In this document: in pieces, positions 37,240 to 49,302 of the stretch
Layout: each line of letters opens with the position of its first letter
Numbering within the stretch: position 1 is the stretch's first letter
Source of the DNA: Alphaproteobacteria bacterium
GTDB taxonomy: Bacteria; Pseudomonadota; Alphaproteobacteria; Rickettsiales; SXRF01
Length of the DNA stretch: 64,000 nt
Assembly (NCBI GenBank): GCA_020049775.1
Contig: JAGVLO010000002.1
Span: 62,001-126,000 of the forward strand
Direction: 5' to 3'
Notes under the pieces: generated by a model
What the model saw: the letters and a program-made list of their open reading frames with translations, nothing else
What the model was told of the DNA's origin: nothing
Databases searched by the model: none
Position numbers and translations under genes: made by a program

Positions 37240-37599
37240 TTACTGCTCCGCCTTCTGGCTATCGTAGGCTCCGGAAATAGCCATATACTTAGTCATGCAG
37301 TAACCCATGGGAACCATCAGGGGAACTTTCGTGCCTTTGTAATCGGGGTCGGCCACTTCTTTATCAAGGCAACCACGAATTTTGGGGGTAATCGATTTCA
37401 TAATGGCGGCATCTTCGGCATTGCCTTCACTCTGGGCCATGAAATCCTGAAGCGATTCTACCTTCTCTGCTTCCGGCAATTGTTGCCAGATAGTCATGCT
37501 GGTAGGATCCATCCATTCCATCATGCTCAGTTTGCGTGCCTCTGCCGACTGGATACAAACCAGCAGCGACAATGCCGTATATGCCAATAGTTTTTTCAT
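37240..37599 (-). CDS. small exported protein downstream of pdhA
   Basis: 119-aa protein with a signal peptide (MKKLLAYTALSLLVCIQSAEA). The mature part has two cysteines (GCLDKE and GYCMTKY) that could form one disulfide bond. GGGGGAAC precedes ATG 37599. It lies 40 bases after the pdhA stop, on the same strand. Family not recognised. Confidence 0.6.
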   Translation of the reverse strand: MKKLLAYTALSLLVCIQSAEARKLSMMEWMDPTSMTIWQQLPEAEKVESLQDFMAQSEGNAEDAAIMKSITPKIRGCLDKEVADPDYKGTKVPLMVPMGYCMTKYMAISGAYDSQKAEQ

Positions 37600-37639
37600 A
37601 GTTCCCCCGTTACAACTTGCCTTGTTTTTATAGTATCTA

Positions 37640-38677
37640 TTATACCAGTACATCCGTCCACAGTTCGGATTCCGGCGGTTCCGGACTGTTTTGCGCAAAG
37701 TCAGCGGCCTCGGTCACCACCAGTTTAATCTGCTTGTCGATTTCTTTCAGCGCGTCTTCATTCGCCACATTGTCGCGCACCATACGCGCTTTCAGGCCTT
37801 CGATAGGATCATGCTGTTCCTTGTATTTTTCCACTTCTTCCTTGCTGCGGTACTTGGCGGGGTCAGACATGGAATGGCCGCGGTAACGGTAGGTTTTCAT
37901 TTCCAGCAGGAACGGCCCTTTGCCGGAGCGGACATATTCCACCGCTTCCTGACCGGCCTCACGCACGGCCAGCACATCCATACCGTCAACCTGCTTACCT
38001 GGGATAGCAAAACCTTCGCCACGGCGGAACAGTTCGGTGGTGGAGTGGCTGCGCTTTACCGATGTACCCATCGCATATTCGTTGTTTTCGATGATGTAGA
38101 TCACCGGAAGCTGCCAGAGGCTGGCCATGTTAAAGGCTTCATACACCTGACCCTGGTTAACCGAGCCGTCGCCGAAGTAAACAAGACTGAGCGCACCATT
38201 GCCACGATATTTATGTGCAAATGCAATGCCGGTTCCCAGCGGCACCTGTGCGCCCACGATACCGTGGCCGCCGTAAAAATGTTTTTCTGTGGAGAACATG
38301 TGCATCGAGCCGCCCTTGCCCTTGGAGAAGCCACCGATGCGTCCGGTAAGCTCCGCCATGATACCCTTGGGGTCCATGCCGCAGGCAATCATATGCCCGT
38401 GATCGCGGTAGCTGGTGATAACGGCATCATTCGGTGTAATGCAGTTCTGCATACCGACAACGACCGCTTCCTGACCGATATACAGGTGGCAGAAGCCGCC
38501 AATCAATCCCATGCCATAAAGCTGTCCGGCTTTTTCCTCAAAGCGGCGGATAAGCAGCATGTCCTTGTATAATTTTAGTAATAACTCTTTGGTAACGGGG
38601 GTCTTGCCGGTAACTGAAGTCACTTTTTCCTCGCTGCGTGATTTGCTTGCAGCCATATTGTTTTTAGCCTGGGCCAT
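37640..38677 (-). CDS. pdhA: pyruvate dehydrogenase E1 alpha subunit
   Basis: 345-aa E1 alpha subunit. The thiamine diphosphate motif is visible as GDGSVNQGQVYEAFNMA, and the regulatory-loop region as YRYRGHSMSDP. The N-terminal 25 residues are a variable charged extension. It catalyses decarboxylation of pyruvate with PdhB. It is the first gene of the run, but the next pdh gene (pdhB) is 2.4 kb downstream, because four other genes intervene. Confidence 0.96.
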   Translation of the reverse strand: MAQAKNNMAASKSRSEEKVTSVTGKTPVTKELLLKLYKDMLLIRRFEEKAGQLYGMGLIGGFCHLYIGQEAVVVGMQNCITPNDAVITSYRDHGHMIACGMDPKGIMAELTGRIGGFSKGKGGSMHMFSTEKHFYGGHGIVGAQVPLGTGIAFAHKYRGNGALSLVYFGDGSVNQGQVYEAFNMASLWQLPVIYIIENNEYAMGTSVKRSHSTTELFRRGEGFAIPGKQVDGMDVLAVREAGQEAVEYVRSGKGPFLLEMKTYRYRGHSMSDPAKYRSKEEVEKYKEQHDPIEGLKARMVRDNVANEDALKEIDKQIKLVVTEAADFAQNSPEPPESELWTDVLV

Positions 38678-38830
38678 GAAAACTCCGAAATCATCACTTT
38701 AACCCTGTTATAAACACCAGAATCTACGGTTCTTGCAAGCATTTAATCGCTTGTTAAACAGCCAATTAAATGTTGCGCTGCAGCACAGAAATTGGTGCGA
38801 AAAATGAAGGGAAAAATGGAATTTTGGAAA

Positions 38831-39175
38831 CTATTGTTTTGCTGATGAATTCTCGTCTTCAAAATAGACGATTTCGTCCTTGCCGGTCATACCCAGAATG
38901 CGCCGCACCTGCTCGTCGAGCATATCGAGGTCGAGAGCCTTGCTGCCAAGCAGCGTTACCTTGCGTTCCAGCTCTTCGCGCGCACCCCTGACCTTAGCCA
39001 GCTCTGTTTTCAACATTTCAAGCTTGCGGGTTTCCGTGAACAGAGCAAAGAGTCCGTGCTGCCCGCTAACCGCATGAAATCCAAGATAAAAAATGACAGC
39101 CACAACAAGCATCGGTCCGGTCAGGCGTCTGACAGACGGGCGTGGCAAATCGATGTATGAAACAGTTTTTTTCAT
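38831..39175 (-). CDS. ftsB: cell division protein FtsB/DivIC family
   Basis: 114-aa bitopic membrane protein: a short cytoplasmic start, one transmembrane helix (about residues 20-38), then a coiled coil (about 48-85) with ELERKV. It fits FtsB, which joins FtsL and FtsQ in the divisome. Its position between eno and pdhA is the usual alphaproteobacterial one. The 150 bases to pdhA contain no gene and probably the pdhA promoter. Confidence 0.85.
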   Translation of the reverse strand: MKKTVSYIDLPRPSVRRLTGPMLVVAVIFYLGFHAVSGQHGLFALFTETRKLEMLKTELAKVRGAREELERKVTLLGSKALDLDMLDEQVRRILGMTGKDEIVYFEDENSSAKQ

Positions 39176-39190
39176 ATAAACAAATAGATT

Positions 39191-39226
39191 ACCGAAAGCA
39201 CACGGCTTTGAAAAGCCTTTTTCGGT
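39191..39226. repeat. nested hairpin upstream of ftsB
   Basis: Outer arms ACCGAAA and TTTCGGT enclose inner arms GGCTTT and AAAGCC. It lies in the 200-base gap between the divergent ftsB and M48 peptidase genes. It could be a regulatory dyad or leader structure for ftsB; no T run places it clearly as a terminator. Confidence 0.4.
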
Positions 39227-39377
39227 TAAAAATCAGTATTTAATACTAATACTGTGATGTATTCTCCTCACTTCGCCCAAAACTCACACGAGGGTTTAAA
39301 GAAACTGTCACATAATTTATTAGGGTGATTCGGTTAAGATGCTTCCATCACAACCCTTATGATATGCTGAAAGTATA

Positions 39378-40181
39378 ATGGGATTATTAGATAAACATGT
39401 TCTGGATGCACTGAACGCCGTACCGCTGATGAAAGATGCTGCCAGTGGTCTCTACAGCAGCTTAGAGGGCGTCGCCAGTACGTTAAAAATCTCTATGCCA
39501 ACTTTTTACGTCGCAGGAACCCCTAAGGTTATACACCCTGTTTTGGAAGAATTGGCAAAACTTCCCAGCGCGGCAGCACTTTCGAAAGACACTGTTCTTT
39601 TATCAGAACCAATGCTGAAATTACTGGGTTCAACTGATTTAACGCAGCCAATCTCGCAGGAACTCAAAGCCGTTCTTTCACACGAAATGCACCATTGTTC
39701 AAACCATACCGGTATTTTGCTGGCCAAATTCGTGCCGATCTTTGCGTTACCAGCTATCGCCCTGACCGCCACATATCTTTATGACCGTGCGCAGGCTAAA
39801 AAAGCGGCCACACCGAAGCCTGAAGATATTGAACGGGCAGCCACTGAAACACGTAAAGAGCTGCCTAAAGATGAAAAAGGTTCCGGCTTCCTCGACAACC
39901 TCATTTACTATGGAAAATATGTAGCCATTGGAGTGGCCGCCACCGCAGCCGGGCTACTTACCGCCCGCTACGTGTCGCGTCATTTTGAATTTGCCGCCGA
40001 CAGCTTTGGTGCAGGCATGACTGACAAAGGAGCAATGGCGAGCGCACTGGAAAAGGTACTTGGCACGACGCATGATTTACTTGCCTCACACCCAAAAGGT
40101 GGGATTTTCAGCCGTATTATCGGCGAAACCATTCAGGCGCACCCAAGCCTTACCGAGCGCGTGGCCAATATACTCCGGTAA
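39378..40181 (+). CDS. M48-family zinc metalloprotease
   Basis: 267-aa protein with the metalloprotease motif HEMHH (H102, E103, H106) and a downstream EFAAD segment (near 205) that supplies the third zinc ligand. Two hydrophobic stretches (near 116-132 and 180-197) suggest membrane anchoring, as in HtpX/Oma1-type peptidases that take part in envelope quality control. It is convergent with eno: only one base separates the stops. Confidence 0.8.
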   Translation: MGLLDKHVLDALNAVPLMKDAASGLYSSLEGVASTLKISMPTFYVAGTPKVIHPVLEELAKLPSAAALSKDTVLLSEPMLKLLGSTDLTQPISQELKAVLSHEMHHCSNHTGILLAKFVPIFALPAIALTATYLYDRAQAKKAATPKPEDIERAATETRKELPKDEKGSGFLDNLIYYGKYVAIGVAATAAGLLTARYVSRHFEFAADSFGAGMTDKGAMASALEKVLGTTHDLLASHPKGGIFSRIIGETIQAHPSLTERVANILR

Positions 40182-40182
40182 T

Positions 40183-41481
<1,299 letters not shown>

Positions 41482-41486
41482 TCATT

Positions 41487-41801
41487 TCAACGGTTCGAAA
41501 AACCCGAACTCGGAGTAACACGTCTCTGTATGCCAAAATCTCCGTTCGGCCACAGCGCATATTCTTCGTCCTTATCTATAGATATTTCACGGTCTTGGAA
41601 ACGGATTTTTACTTTACCGACAACAGAATATTTTGCATAGGGCGCAATGATGGTGTTTTCAAACTTACCACCTGTATTTACTTGGATCTTTTGTTGCTTG
41701 TCCGACAAGTTAACTATAGCGGCTGCCCTAACCTGATACACCGGCAGCATAAACACGCAAAACATAAGAACAATTAAGATACGTGTGCGTTTTTTGGGCA
41801 T
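41487..41801 (-). CDS. small exported hypothetical protein
   Basis: 104-aa protein with a signal peptide or N-terminal anchor (IVLMFCVFMLPVYQVRA) and a short beta-rich mature domain (IVNLSDKQQKIQVNTGGKFE). It is 29 bases upstream of eno on the same strand. Family not recognised. Confidence 0.5.
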   Translation of the reverse strand: MPKKRTRILIVLMFCVFMLPVYQVRAAAIVNLSDKQQKIQVNTGGKFENTIIAPYAKYSVVGKVKIRFQDREISIDKDEEYALWPNGDFGIQRRVTPSSGFSNR

Positions 41802-41875
41802 ATTGTCTGGTGCATCCGGCGTAAATTGACTATAGTACCCGTTATAAACAGAGAGTAAGAAACGGGAGAATGTCT

Positions 41876-42358
41876 ATGAACACTTCTGTTGGCATGAAAT
41901 CTAAGAAAAAGCAACCTGCTTCCATGAAAAGCAGCGCCGTTCCTGATAGTGACCGTGAGTTTGAACAAGCCCTGCTGATGCTGGAAAATGTGTGCCTAAA
42001 AATTCTGGAAGGCACGCAAACCGTCAAGCGCAGTGATACCGAGGGCCGTTACTGGCAACAGCGCTTCGAGAACCTTGTCACGCCAGTATCGCTGGCATTG
42101 GCAGAATGCAAAGGGCCACGCCGCTTCCACTATCACTACCACCGCCGCGAAGACGGCGAAACCGTTCTGCAACCTGTGCTTGAACCCACGCCTATTGATA
42201 TGCTGGCCATGGTATGCCGCGGTACATTAAAGCACTCGCAGGAAGATCTTGTTGGCATGCAAAATGAGGAAATGACGGAAAACCGCTTCATGCTGGAAGA
42301 AGCGTTGCAATCCTTCTTGCTACAGCACAAAATATTTACTAATAAATTAAAGCAATAA
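41876..42358 (+). CDS. hypothetical soluble protein
   Basis: 160-aa helical protein with a basic N-terminus (KSKKKQPASMK) and a His-rich stretch (RRFHYHYHRRED). ATG 41876 is preferred to ATG 41870 because GGGAG is then seven bases upstream. No recognised domain. It is divergent from the exported protein next to eno. A TCTGCC/GGCAGA hairpin lies just after its stop. Confidence 0.5.
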   Translation: MNTSVGMKSKKKQPASMKSSAVPDSDREFEQALLMLENVCLKILEGTQTVKRSDTEGRYWQQRFENLVTPVSLALAECKGPRRFHYHYHRREDGETVLQPVLEPTPIDMLAMVCRGTLKHSQEDLVGMQNEEMTENRFMLEEALQSFLLQHKIFTNKLKQ

Positions 42359-42413
42359 GAATCTGCCTCAAGGCAGACACAGATAACAAAACAACATTGC
42401 TGGCAGGGAGCAA

Positions 42414-42953
42414 ATGACAGACGAAACGACTGCGGCGCGCAGCGCCCCAAACCATAACGCAACTTCCGAAAACCCTATTCTGGCCGAACTGCGCGAAACC
42501 GGAGCGCGCGCACAGATGGTAAAACCGCTGGAGAGCCTGCGCTCTGCTGCACAGCAGGCAAAAAACATGTTTGCCGGACTAAATGTAATGCATCCCGAAA
42601 ATATGCACCTGACACAAAGCCTGCAACGCCTTGGAAGTGATCTGTATGCATTGACAGACAACTGCCTGCGCAGCATCGGTGAACAGGCCACACATGCTGC
42701 ACGCGTCACCGCCAGCCAGATAGACCCCAAAAAGCAATTTGCCGCTGTTGCAGAAAAATGTGCCAAATTCATGGGTGAATATGGCAACTATGTTGTAGTG
42801 CAGGGAGAAGTGGAAATGGTCAGCATTGCAAACAGCCTTCGCAACGCCGTGGGCTATTTCCAGCAGAGTTATGAGCAATATCTATCAATAACGAATAAAA
42901 GCCACCCACAAATCAGGGGGGGAAAAGAAGGCGACGTACTCTGCCGTCGCTAA
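42414..42953 (+). CDS. hypothetical helical protein
   Basis: 179-aa, largely alpha-helical protein with alanine-rich amphipathic segments; it slightly recalls phasins or other helical-bundle proteins but lacks a clear signature. It follows the previous gene by 55 bases, with a small hairpin in the gap. It ends 18 bases before the convergent kdsA. Function unknown. Confidence 0.5.
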   Translation: MTDETTAARSAPNHNATSENPILAELRETGARAQMVKPLESLRSAAQQAKNMFAGLNVMHPENMHLTQSLQRLGSDLYALTDNCLRSIGEQATHAARVTASQIDPKKQFAAVAEKCAKFMGEYGNYVVVQGEVEMVSIANSLRNAVGYFQQSYEQYLSITNKSHPQIRGGKEGDVLCRR

Positions 42954-42971
42954 TAGCCAGAGAGTTTTAGC

Positions 42972-43802
42972 CTATAGGCTTTTGGCCAGAAGGTCATATT
43001 CCTTAAGCAGTTTGAGCAGGCCTTCCATGTCATCAAGTACCATCATGCACGGGCCGTCAGACGGTGCGTTGTCGGGGTCCTGATGCGTTTCCATGAACAC
43101 ACCTGCCACACCCACGGCCACCGCAGCCTTGGAAAGAGTAGAAACAAACTGGCGCTGTCCGCCGGAAGCACCGCCCTGTCCGCCCGGCTGCTGCACGCTA
43201 TGCGTGGCATCAAAAATCACCGGACAACCCGTCTGTGCCATAATCGGCAGCGCACGCATGTCTGATATCAGAGTATTATAACCAAAGCTCACGCCACGTT
43301 CGGTCAGCAATATATTGCTGTTGCCTGCATAGTCCATTTTATCTACGACATTTTTCATGTCCCACGGCGCAAGAAATTGGCCTTTTTTGATATTGATGGC
43401 TTTACCGGTCTTGGCAGCGGCCATCAGCATGTCCGTCTGTCGGCACAGGAAAGCGGGAATCTGCATAACATCCACATGCGGCGCTACAATCTCGCATTGT
43501 TCTTCCGTATGCACATCTGTCAGCACCGGCACGCCGAATTTTTCACGGATTTCATCAAACACCGGCAGGGCCTTTAGCAAGCCTATGCCGCGCTTGCCGC
43601 TGATGCTGGTGCGGTTTGCCTTGTCATACGAGCTTTTATAGATCAGCGGCATATCGAGCTTTTCTGTCACCTTCAGCAGCGACTCCACCATGAACATGGC
43701 ATGATCGCGCGATTCCATCTGGCATGGGCCAGCAATCAACACCAGCGGCAAATCATTGCCGATAGTTACATTACCTATTGTGATGTGACGCGCCTCAACC
43801 AT
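42972..43802 (-). CDS. kdsA: 3-deoxy-D-manno-octulosonate 8-phosphate synthase
   Basis: 276-aa KDO-8-phosphate synthase, joining phosphoenolpyruvate and arabinose 5-phosphate on the way to lipopolysaccharide inner core. Conserved segments are [22 protein letters not shown] and [12 protein letters not shown]. Presence implies a Gram-negative outer membrane with KDO. Its ATG shares a base with the stop of the upstream 208-aa gene (TAATG). Confidence 0.95.
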   Translation of the reverse strand: MVEARHITIGNVTIGNDLPLVLIAGPCQMESRDHAMFMVESLLKVTEKLDMPLIYKSSYDKANRTSISGKRGIGLLKALPVFDEIREKFGVPVLTDVHTEEQCEIVAPHVDVMQIPAFLCRQTDMLMAAAKTGKAINIKKGQFLAPWDMKNVVDKMDYAGNSNILLTERGVSFGYNTLISDMRALPIMAQTGCPVIFDATHSVQQPGGQGGASGGQRQFVSTLSKAAVAVGVAGVFMETHQDPDNAPSDGPCMMVLDDMEGLLKLLKEYDLLAKSL

Positions 43803-44428
43803 TACCTTCTCCGGTCATTTTCTGGGTTACTCTTGTCGCCAGTCAAACCAGAATTCTGCAAAACTTGCAACATATCATCCAGAAGTTGGCGGAATGCGCC
43901 ATAGCTTCCCGTCTGCGGCTTATATTTGACAGCAACTTTTTCGTTATATTGTACTGACAAAGGCTGAGCATATTCCTTTGCCTGCATGAACAATTCAAGA
44001 TCATGACGATTACATGGAGCGCCTTCTTTAAGTTCGCACAGGCGGGGCAAAAACTCCTGCTCGAAGAATAGTCGCTGGCGCTTGATATCATCGTATGAAT
44101 TCTTTTTACCCTCAAGCGCGTCAAATGCTTCAATCCTTACTCCGTAACCGTCCATCTTGCAGATGGCTGCAACATGTGTGAATTCTTGGTCAAACATCGG
44201 GTGGTCGAAATCCATCTTGCCAAATTCTGGACGATCCGTCAGGTTGCTCACGATCTCCTGAGATGGTCTTGCCTCTTTTTCGTAACTCCTCGCCAATTGG
44301 TTCATGCCTTTGGGAAACTGCTCGAAAAGCCAGCTTTCCATGGTCACGCCGTCCCCTGCCTTACGCTGCAAAAGACGATCGATGCGCGTTGCTATAGTAC
44401 CTGTTTTATCTTTATCAAAATGCACCAT
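43802..44428 (-). CDS. hypothetical protein between pyrG and kdsA
   Basis: 208-aa soluble protein, highly charged, with no recognised domain. Its stop overlaps the kdsA start and it begins 39 bases after pyrG, so it is an extra member of the tpiA-secG-pyrG-kdsA run. In most alphaproteobacteria pyrG and kdsA are neighbours, so this looks like an insertion. Confidence 0.55.
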   Translation of the reverse strand: MVHFDKDKTGTIATRIDRLLQRKAGDGVTMESWLFEQFPKGMNQLARSYEKEARPSQEIVSNLTDRPEFGKMDFDHPMFDQEFTHVAAICKMDGYGVRIEAFDALEGKKNSYDDIKRQRLFFEQEFLPRLCELKEGAPCNRHDLELFMQAKEYAQPLSVQYNEKVAVKYKPQTGSYGAFRQLLDDMLQVLQNSGLTGDKSNPENDRRR

Positions 44429-44467
44429 CGGGATTACTCCAATATCAGCAATGCTTTCGCAACTGAA

Positions 44468-46135
<1,668 letters not shown>

Positions 46136-46504
46136 TTATTCCGGTTTGGGTACAACAGGTGCGGCTGGTTTTGCCGGTTTCTTTGCCGCCTCAGGCGCAA
46201 CATCCTTGGACACCACAGGCACGGCCGTATCTTCTACCGCCACACTGTCAACGATGGAACTGGACGTAATGCGGCTGACCATTATCGCGAGTATCAGGCT
46301 AGAAATCATGAATGCTGCAGCCAGAATAGCGGTGGTGCGTGTCATCAGGTTGGCCGCCGAGCGGCCACTAAGGAACTGGTTGCCACCACCTCCACCGCCA
46401 AGACCACCCATGCCATCGCTGTCTGTGCGCTGTATAAGCACCACAACAATCAGGAACAGTACGATAATACTGTGTATTACCATCAAAACTGTATATGTTT
46501 CCAT
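46136..46504 (-). CDS. secG: preprotein translocase subunit SecG
   Basis: 122-aa SecG with two transmembrane helices (about residues 3-22 and 56-76) flanking the usual glycine-rich loop (GGLGGGGGGNQFLSGR). It stimulates SecYEG protein export. The C-terminal extension is rich in Ala, Pro and Val. Placement between tpiA and pyrG is typical. Confidence 0.93.
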   Translation of the reverse strand: METYTVLMVIHSIIVLFLIVVVLIQRTDSDGMGGLGGGGGGNQFLSGRSAANLMTRTTAILAAAFMISSLILAIMVSRITSSSIVDSVAVEDTAVPVVSKDVAPEAAKKPAKPAAPVVPKPE

Positions 46505-46540
46505 TCTTCCCCTCTTAACCTGGCTATTACAGGCGTGTTA

Positions 46541-47299
46541 TTATTTTACCGCAGCGATGATACTGCAAAACTCATCTTCCTTTAGCGACGCACCGCCAAC
46601 CAGCACACCTGCAACGCCCCTCACCGACATGATGTCACGGGCGTTTGCTGCCTTGACTGACCCGCCATAAAGCACAGCAACAACCTCTGGCGCACAGCCC
46701 ACGCACTTAGAAGCAACAGATACAATATAGGTATGCATCTGCGCAATGTCATCCATAGTTGGGATTTTCCCAGAACCAATAGCCCAAACCGGCTCATATG
46801 CAAGTACAAAATTGCTTTTTTGGTCGCCAGTTGCCTTGGCTGCATCGGGAATTGAACCCCTGACCTGCCGCCCGACCACTTCCTCGGCCTTGCCCTGAAC
46901 GCGCTCTTCAAGAGTTTCCCCCACACATATAATAGGGCAAAGGCCGGATTTTATTGCCTTTTTCGCTTTTTTCCGGACCATCTCGTCCGTCTCGCAATAA
47001 GCAGAGCGGCGCTCGGAGTGGCCGACAATCACATAGGAGCAGCCAGCCTCTTTAAGCATGGAGGCGCTGACATCGCCGGTAAAAGCCCCCTCAGTCTCAC
47101 TGTGACAATCCTGCGCGCCAAGGGCGGCCTTTGCGCCGGCAAGCCACTGCCCAACCTGCGCCAAAAGAACGTGCGGCGGGCATAGCACCACACCAGCCTC
47201 TGGAAAATCGCCGGATTTTCGTGCCACAGATGCCGCCAGAGCCTTGGCCATGGCGGAGTTTCCGTACATTTTCCAATTACCGACAACAAGTTTTTTCAT
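46541..47299 (-). CDS. tpiA: triosephosphate isomerase
   Basis: 252-aa isomerase interconverting dihydroxyacetone phosphate and glyceraldehyde 3-phosphate. The N-terminal Lys (VVGNWKMYG), catalytic His (YVIVGHSERR) and catalytic Glu (LAYEPVWAIG) are present. It heads the leftward operon and is divergent from ppiD; the 95-base gap should hold both promoters. Confidence 0.97.
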   Translation of the reverse strand: MKKLVVGNWKMYGNSAMAKALAASVARKSGDFPEAGVVLCPPHVLLAQVGQWLAGAKAALGAQDCHSETEGAFTGDVSASMLKEAGCSYVIVGHSERRSAYCETDEMVRKKAKKAIKSGLCPIICVGETLEERVQGKAEEVVGRQVRGSIPDAAKATGDQKSNFVLAYEPVWAIGSGKIPTMDDIAQMHTYIVSVASKCVGCAPEVVAVLYGGSVKAANARDIMSVRGVAGVLVGGASLKEDEFCSIIAAVK

Positions 47300-47394
47300 A
47301 GCAATGGTCTATCCTATCAAAAAACCTTTTACAATCCTGATTTGTCATGTAATTCTCGTGCCGTAAAAATTTTTTAATCAAACACTTAAAGAAA

Positions 47395-49302
47395 ATGCTC
47401 GACCATTTCCGTTCCGCATCCGGCAGCATCTGGATTAAAGGCCTGCTCCTGTTACTCGTATTGTCATTCGCCGTCTGGGGAGTTGGCGACATGGTGCAGC
47501 AAACCGGCCGTAATGTCTCCATTGCAACCGTTGGCAGTGATAAAGTCACGGCACAGGAATTTGCCGGCGAGTATAAGCGTACTGCAGAAGGTATCCGCCG
47601 CATGGTAGGTGAACACTATACGCCTGAAATGCTAAAGAAAATGAACATTCCCCAGCAGGTATTGCAAGCACTTGTAAACCAGAAACTATTTTCAATGGAA
47701 AGTGCTGCGCTGCAGCTGATCCCCGGCGATGCTGATGTGGTGCGGCAAATCCGCAGCAACACTAATTTTCAGGATAAGCGCGGTAATTTCGATAAAAAAT
47801 ACTTCGAAATGATGCTTAGTAACAATAACCTGTCCGAAAAAGTATATGTGAACAGGCTGCGCACTGACATAGCCGCCAACCTGCTGGTAGATACACTTTT
47901 AACCACGGTGCCAATGTCCGACAGTAGCATAAAGACTCTTCTGGAAGCGCGCATGGAGCAGCGCGGCTGTACCCTGTACACGCTTGGCCCGTGGATGGTA
48001 AGTGAAGTGGCGCAACCGGACGATGCCACCATCAAGACCTACTACGAGCAGCACCCGCAGGAATTTACCGCGCCGGAATACCGCAAATTAAGTTACGTAA
48101 TGCTCACGCGTGAAAACATACCCCCGCCCGCAAAAATCACTGAAGAGGAACTGCGCAAGGCCTACGATGACAGGAAAGATGAACTCAAACGCCCAGAACG
48201 CCGCGCGGTTGACCAGTTGCTTTACGCCTCTGAAGAAAAAGCGACACAGGCTGAAGAACTGCTGAAGCAGGGTAAAACATTGGCACAGGTGGCCAAGGAA
48301 ACAGATGCGCTCAACAAAGATTCGCTTTCACTGGGGAAAATTGAGCGCAAAGACGTCATCGAAGGTGCGGTAGATGCAGTGTTTTCGTTGCCCGTAGGAA
48401 AATTCACCTCCCCCACCCAAAGCCCGTTCGGTTGGCATATTTTTCAGGTAACCGCTATCGCCCCGCCATCTGTGCCATCGTTTGAAGAAGTGAGGGCAAC
48501 ACTGGAAACCGAATTGTCACAGCTGCATAACGAAGAGTCGCAGAGCAAGATAGTCAACAAGCTGGAAGACGACATGGCCGCCGGCAGCACACTGCAGGAA
48601 GCAGCGCAGGCGCTTGGACTCAAAGTCCTTAGCGTAGGTCCCGTAAGCAAGTTGGGTAAAGCTCCCGACAGCCAGAGAGTGGAAATACCAGTGTTGGATA
48701 AATTCCTGGAGACCGCTTTCAAGACAGAAGACAAAATGCAATCGTCACTTATTTCATCCAAAGGCGGCAAATATTACATTGTACAAGTCGATAGCATTGT
48801 ACCTGAACGCCTGCGCACACTTGATGAGGTGAAAGGCCTCGCCGCCGCCAACTGGCAAAAGCAAAAACGCGCCGAGCAGCTCAACGAACTAGCCAAAACC
48901 ATATCAGGTAAGTTTGACACCGAGGCCGAGCGCAATGCAGTCCTTGCCAAGTATGGCATGCAGTCTTCCGGCAGCGTCATACTCAAGCGTAGCACGCGCA
49001 ATGCAAACGCCATTACCCTTCCCACTGAGTTCATCGCCGATGCATTTGCGCAAAACGCCGGTGAAGCCACCGACGCCTACATGATTGAGGATGGAAACTA
49101 CATCATCGCCACCGTAAACAGAGTGATTCCGATGTCAGCGCAAAACAACGACCCCAAACTTGTTGAGCAGGCACGCAAGGAAATCGCGGAAGAACTGGAG
49201 CAGAGCAAACGCAATGAAATACGCGAGCAATATGCGCGCTATCTGGCAGATAAATACCAGGTGCGCATTAATGAAGATGCTCTGCAGTCTGTTATAAAAT
49301 AA
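47395..49302 (+). CDS. ppiD: PpiD-type periplasmic folding chaperone
   Basis: 635-aa protein with an N-terminal cytoplasmic tip and transmembrane helix (about residues 17-36), a SurA-N-like chaperone domain and a parvulin-type rotamase domain (about 260-370; RRAVDQLLYASE, SPFGWHIFQV). It helps proteins emerging from the Sec translocon to fold. Upstream of trpE is its usual place in alphaproteobacteria; its last base overlaps the trpE start. Confidence 0.9.
   Translation: MLDHFRSASGSIWIKGLLLLLVLSFAVWGVGDMVQQTGRNVSIATVGSDKVTAQEFAGEYKRTAEGIRRMVGEHYTPEMLKKMNIPQQVLQALVNQKLFSMESAALQLIPGDADVVRQIRSNTNFQDKRGNFDKKYFEMMLSNNNLSEKVYVNRLRTDIAANLLVDTLLTTVPMSDSSIKTLLEARMEQRGCTLYTLGPWMVSEVAQPDDATIKTYYEQHPQEFTAPEYRKLSYVMLTRENIPPPAKITEEELRKAYDDRKDELKRPERRAVDQLLYASEEKATQAEELLKQGKTLAQVAKETDALNKDSLSLGKIERKDVIEGAVDAVFSLPVGKFTSPTQSPFGWHIFQVTAIAPPSVPSFEEVRATLETELSQLHNEESQSKIVNKLEDDMAAGSTLQEAAQALGLKVLSVGPVSKLGKAPDSQRVEIPVLDKFLETAFKTEDKMQSSLISSKGGKYYIVQVDSIVPERLRTLDEVKGLAAANWQKQKRAEQLNELAKTISGKFDTEAERNAVLAKYGMQSSGSVILKRSTRNANAITLPTEFIADAFAQNAGEATDAYMIEDGNYIIATVNRVIPMSAQNNDPKLVEQARKEIAEELEQSKRNEIREQYARYLADKYQVRINEDALQSVIK

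Noticed and set aside
42362-42377. TCTGCC/GGCAGA hairpin as a terminator
   Set aside because: No T run follows on the plus strand; too weak to list as a terminator.
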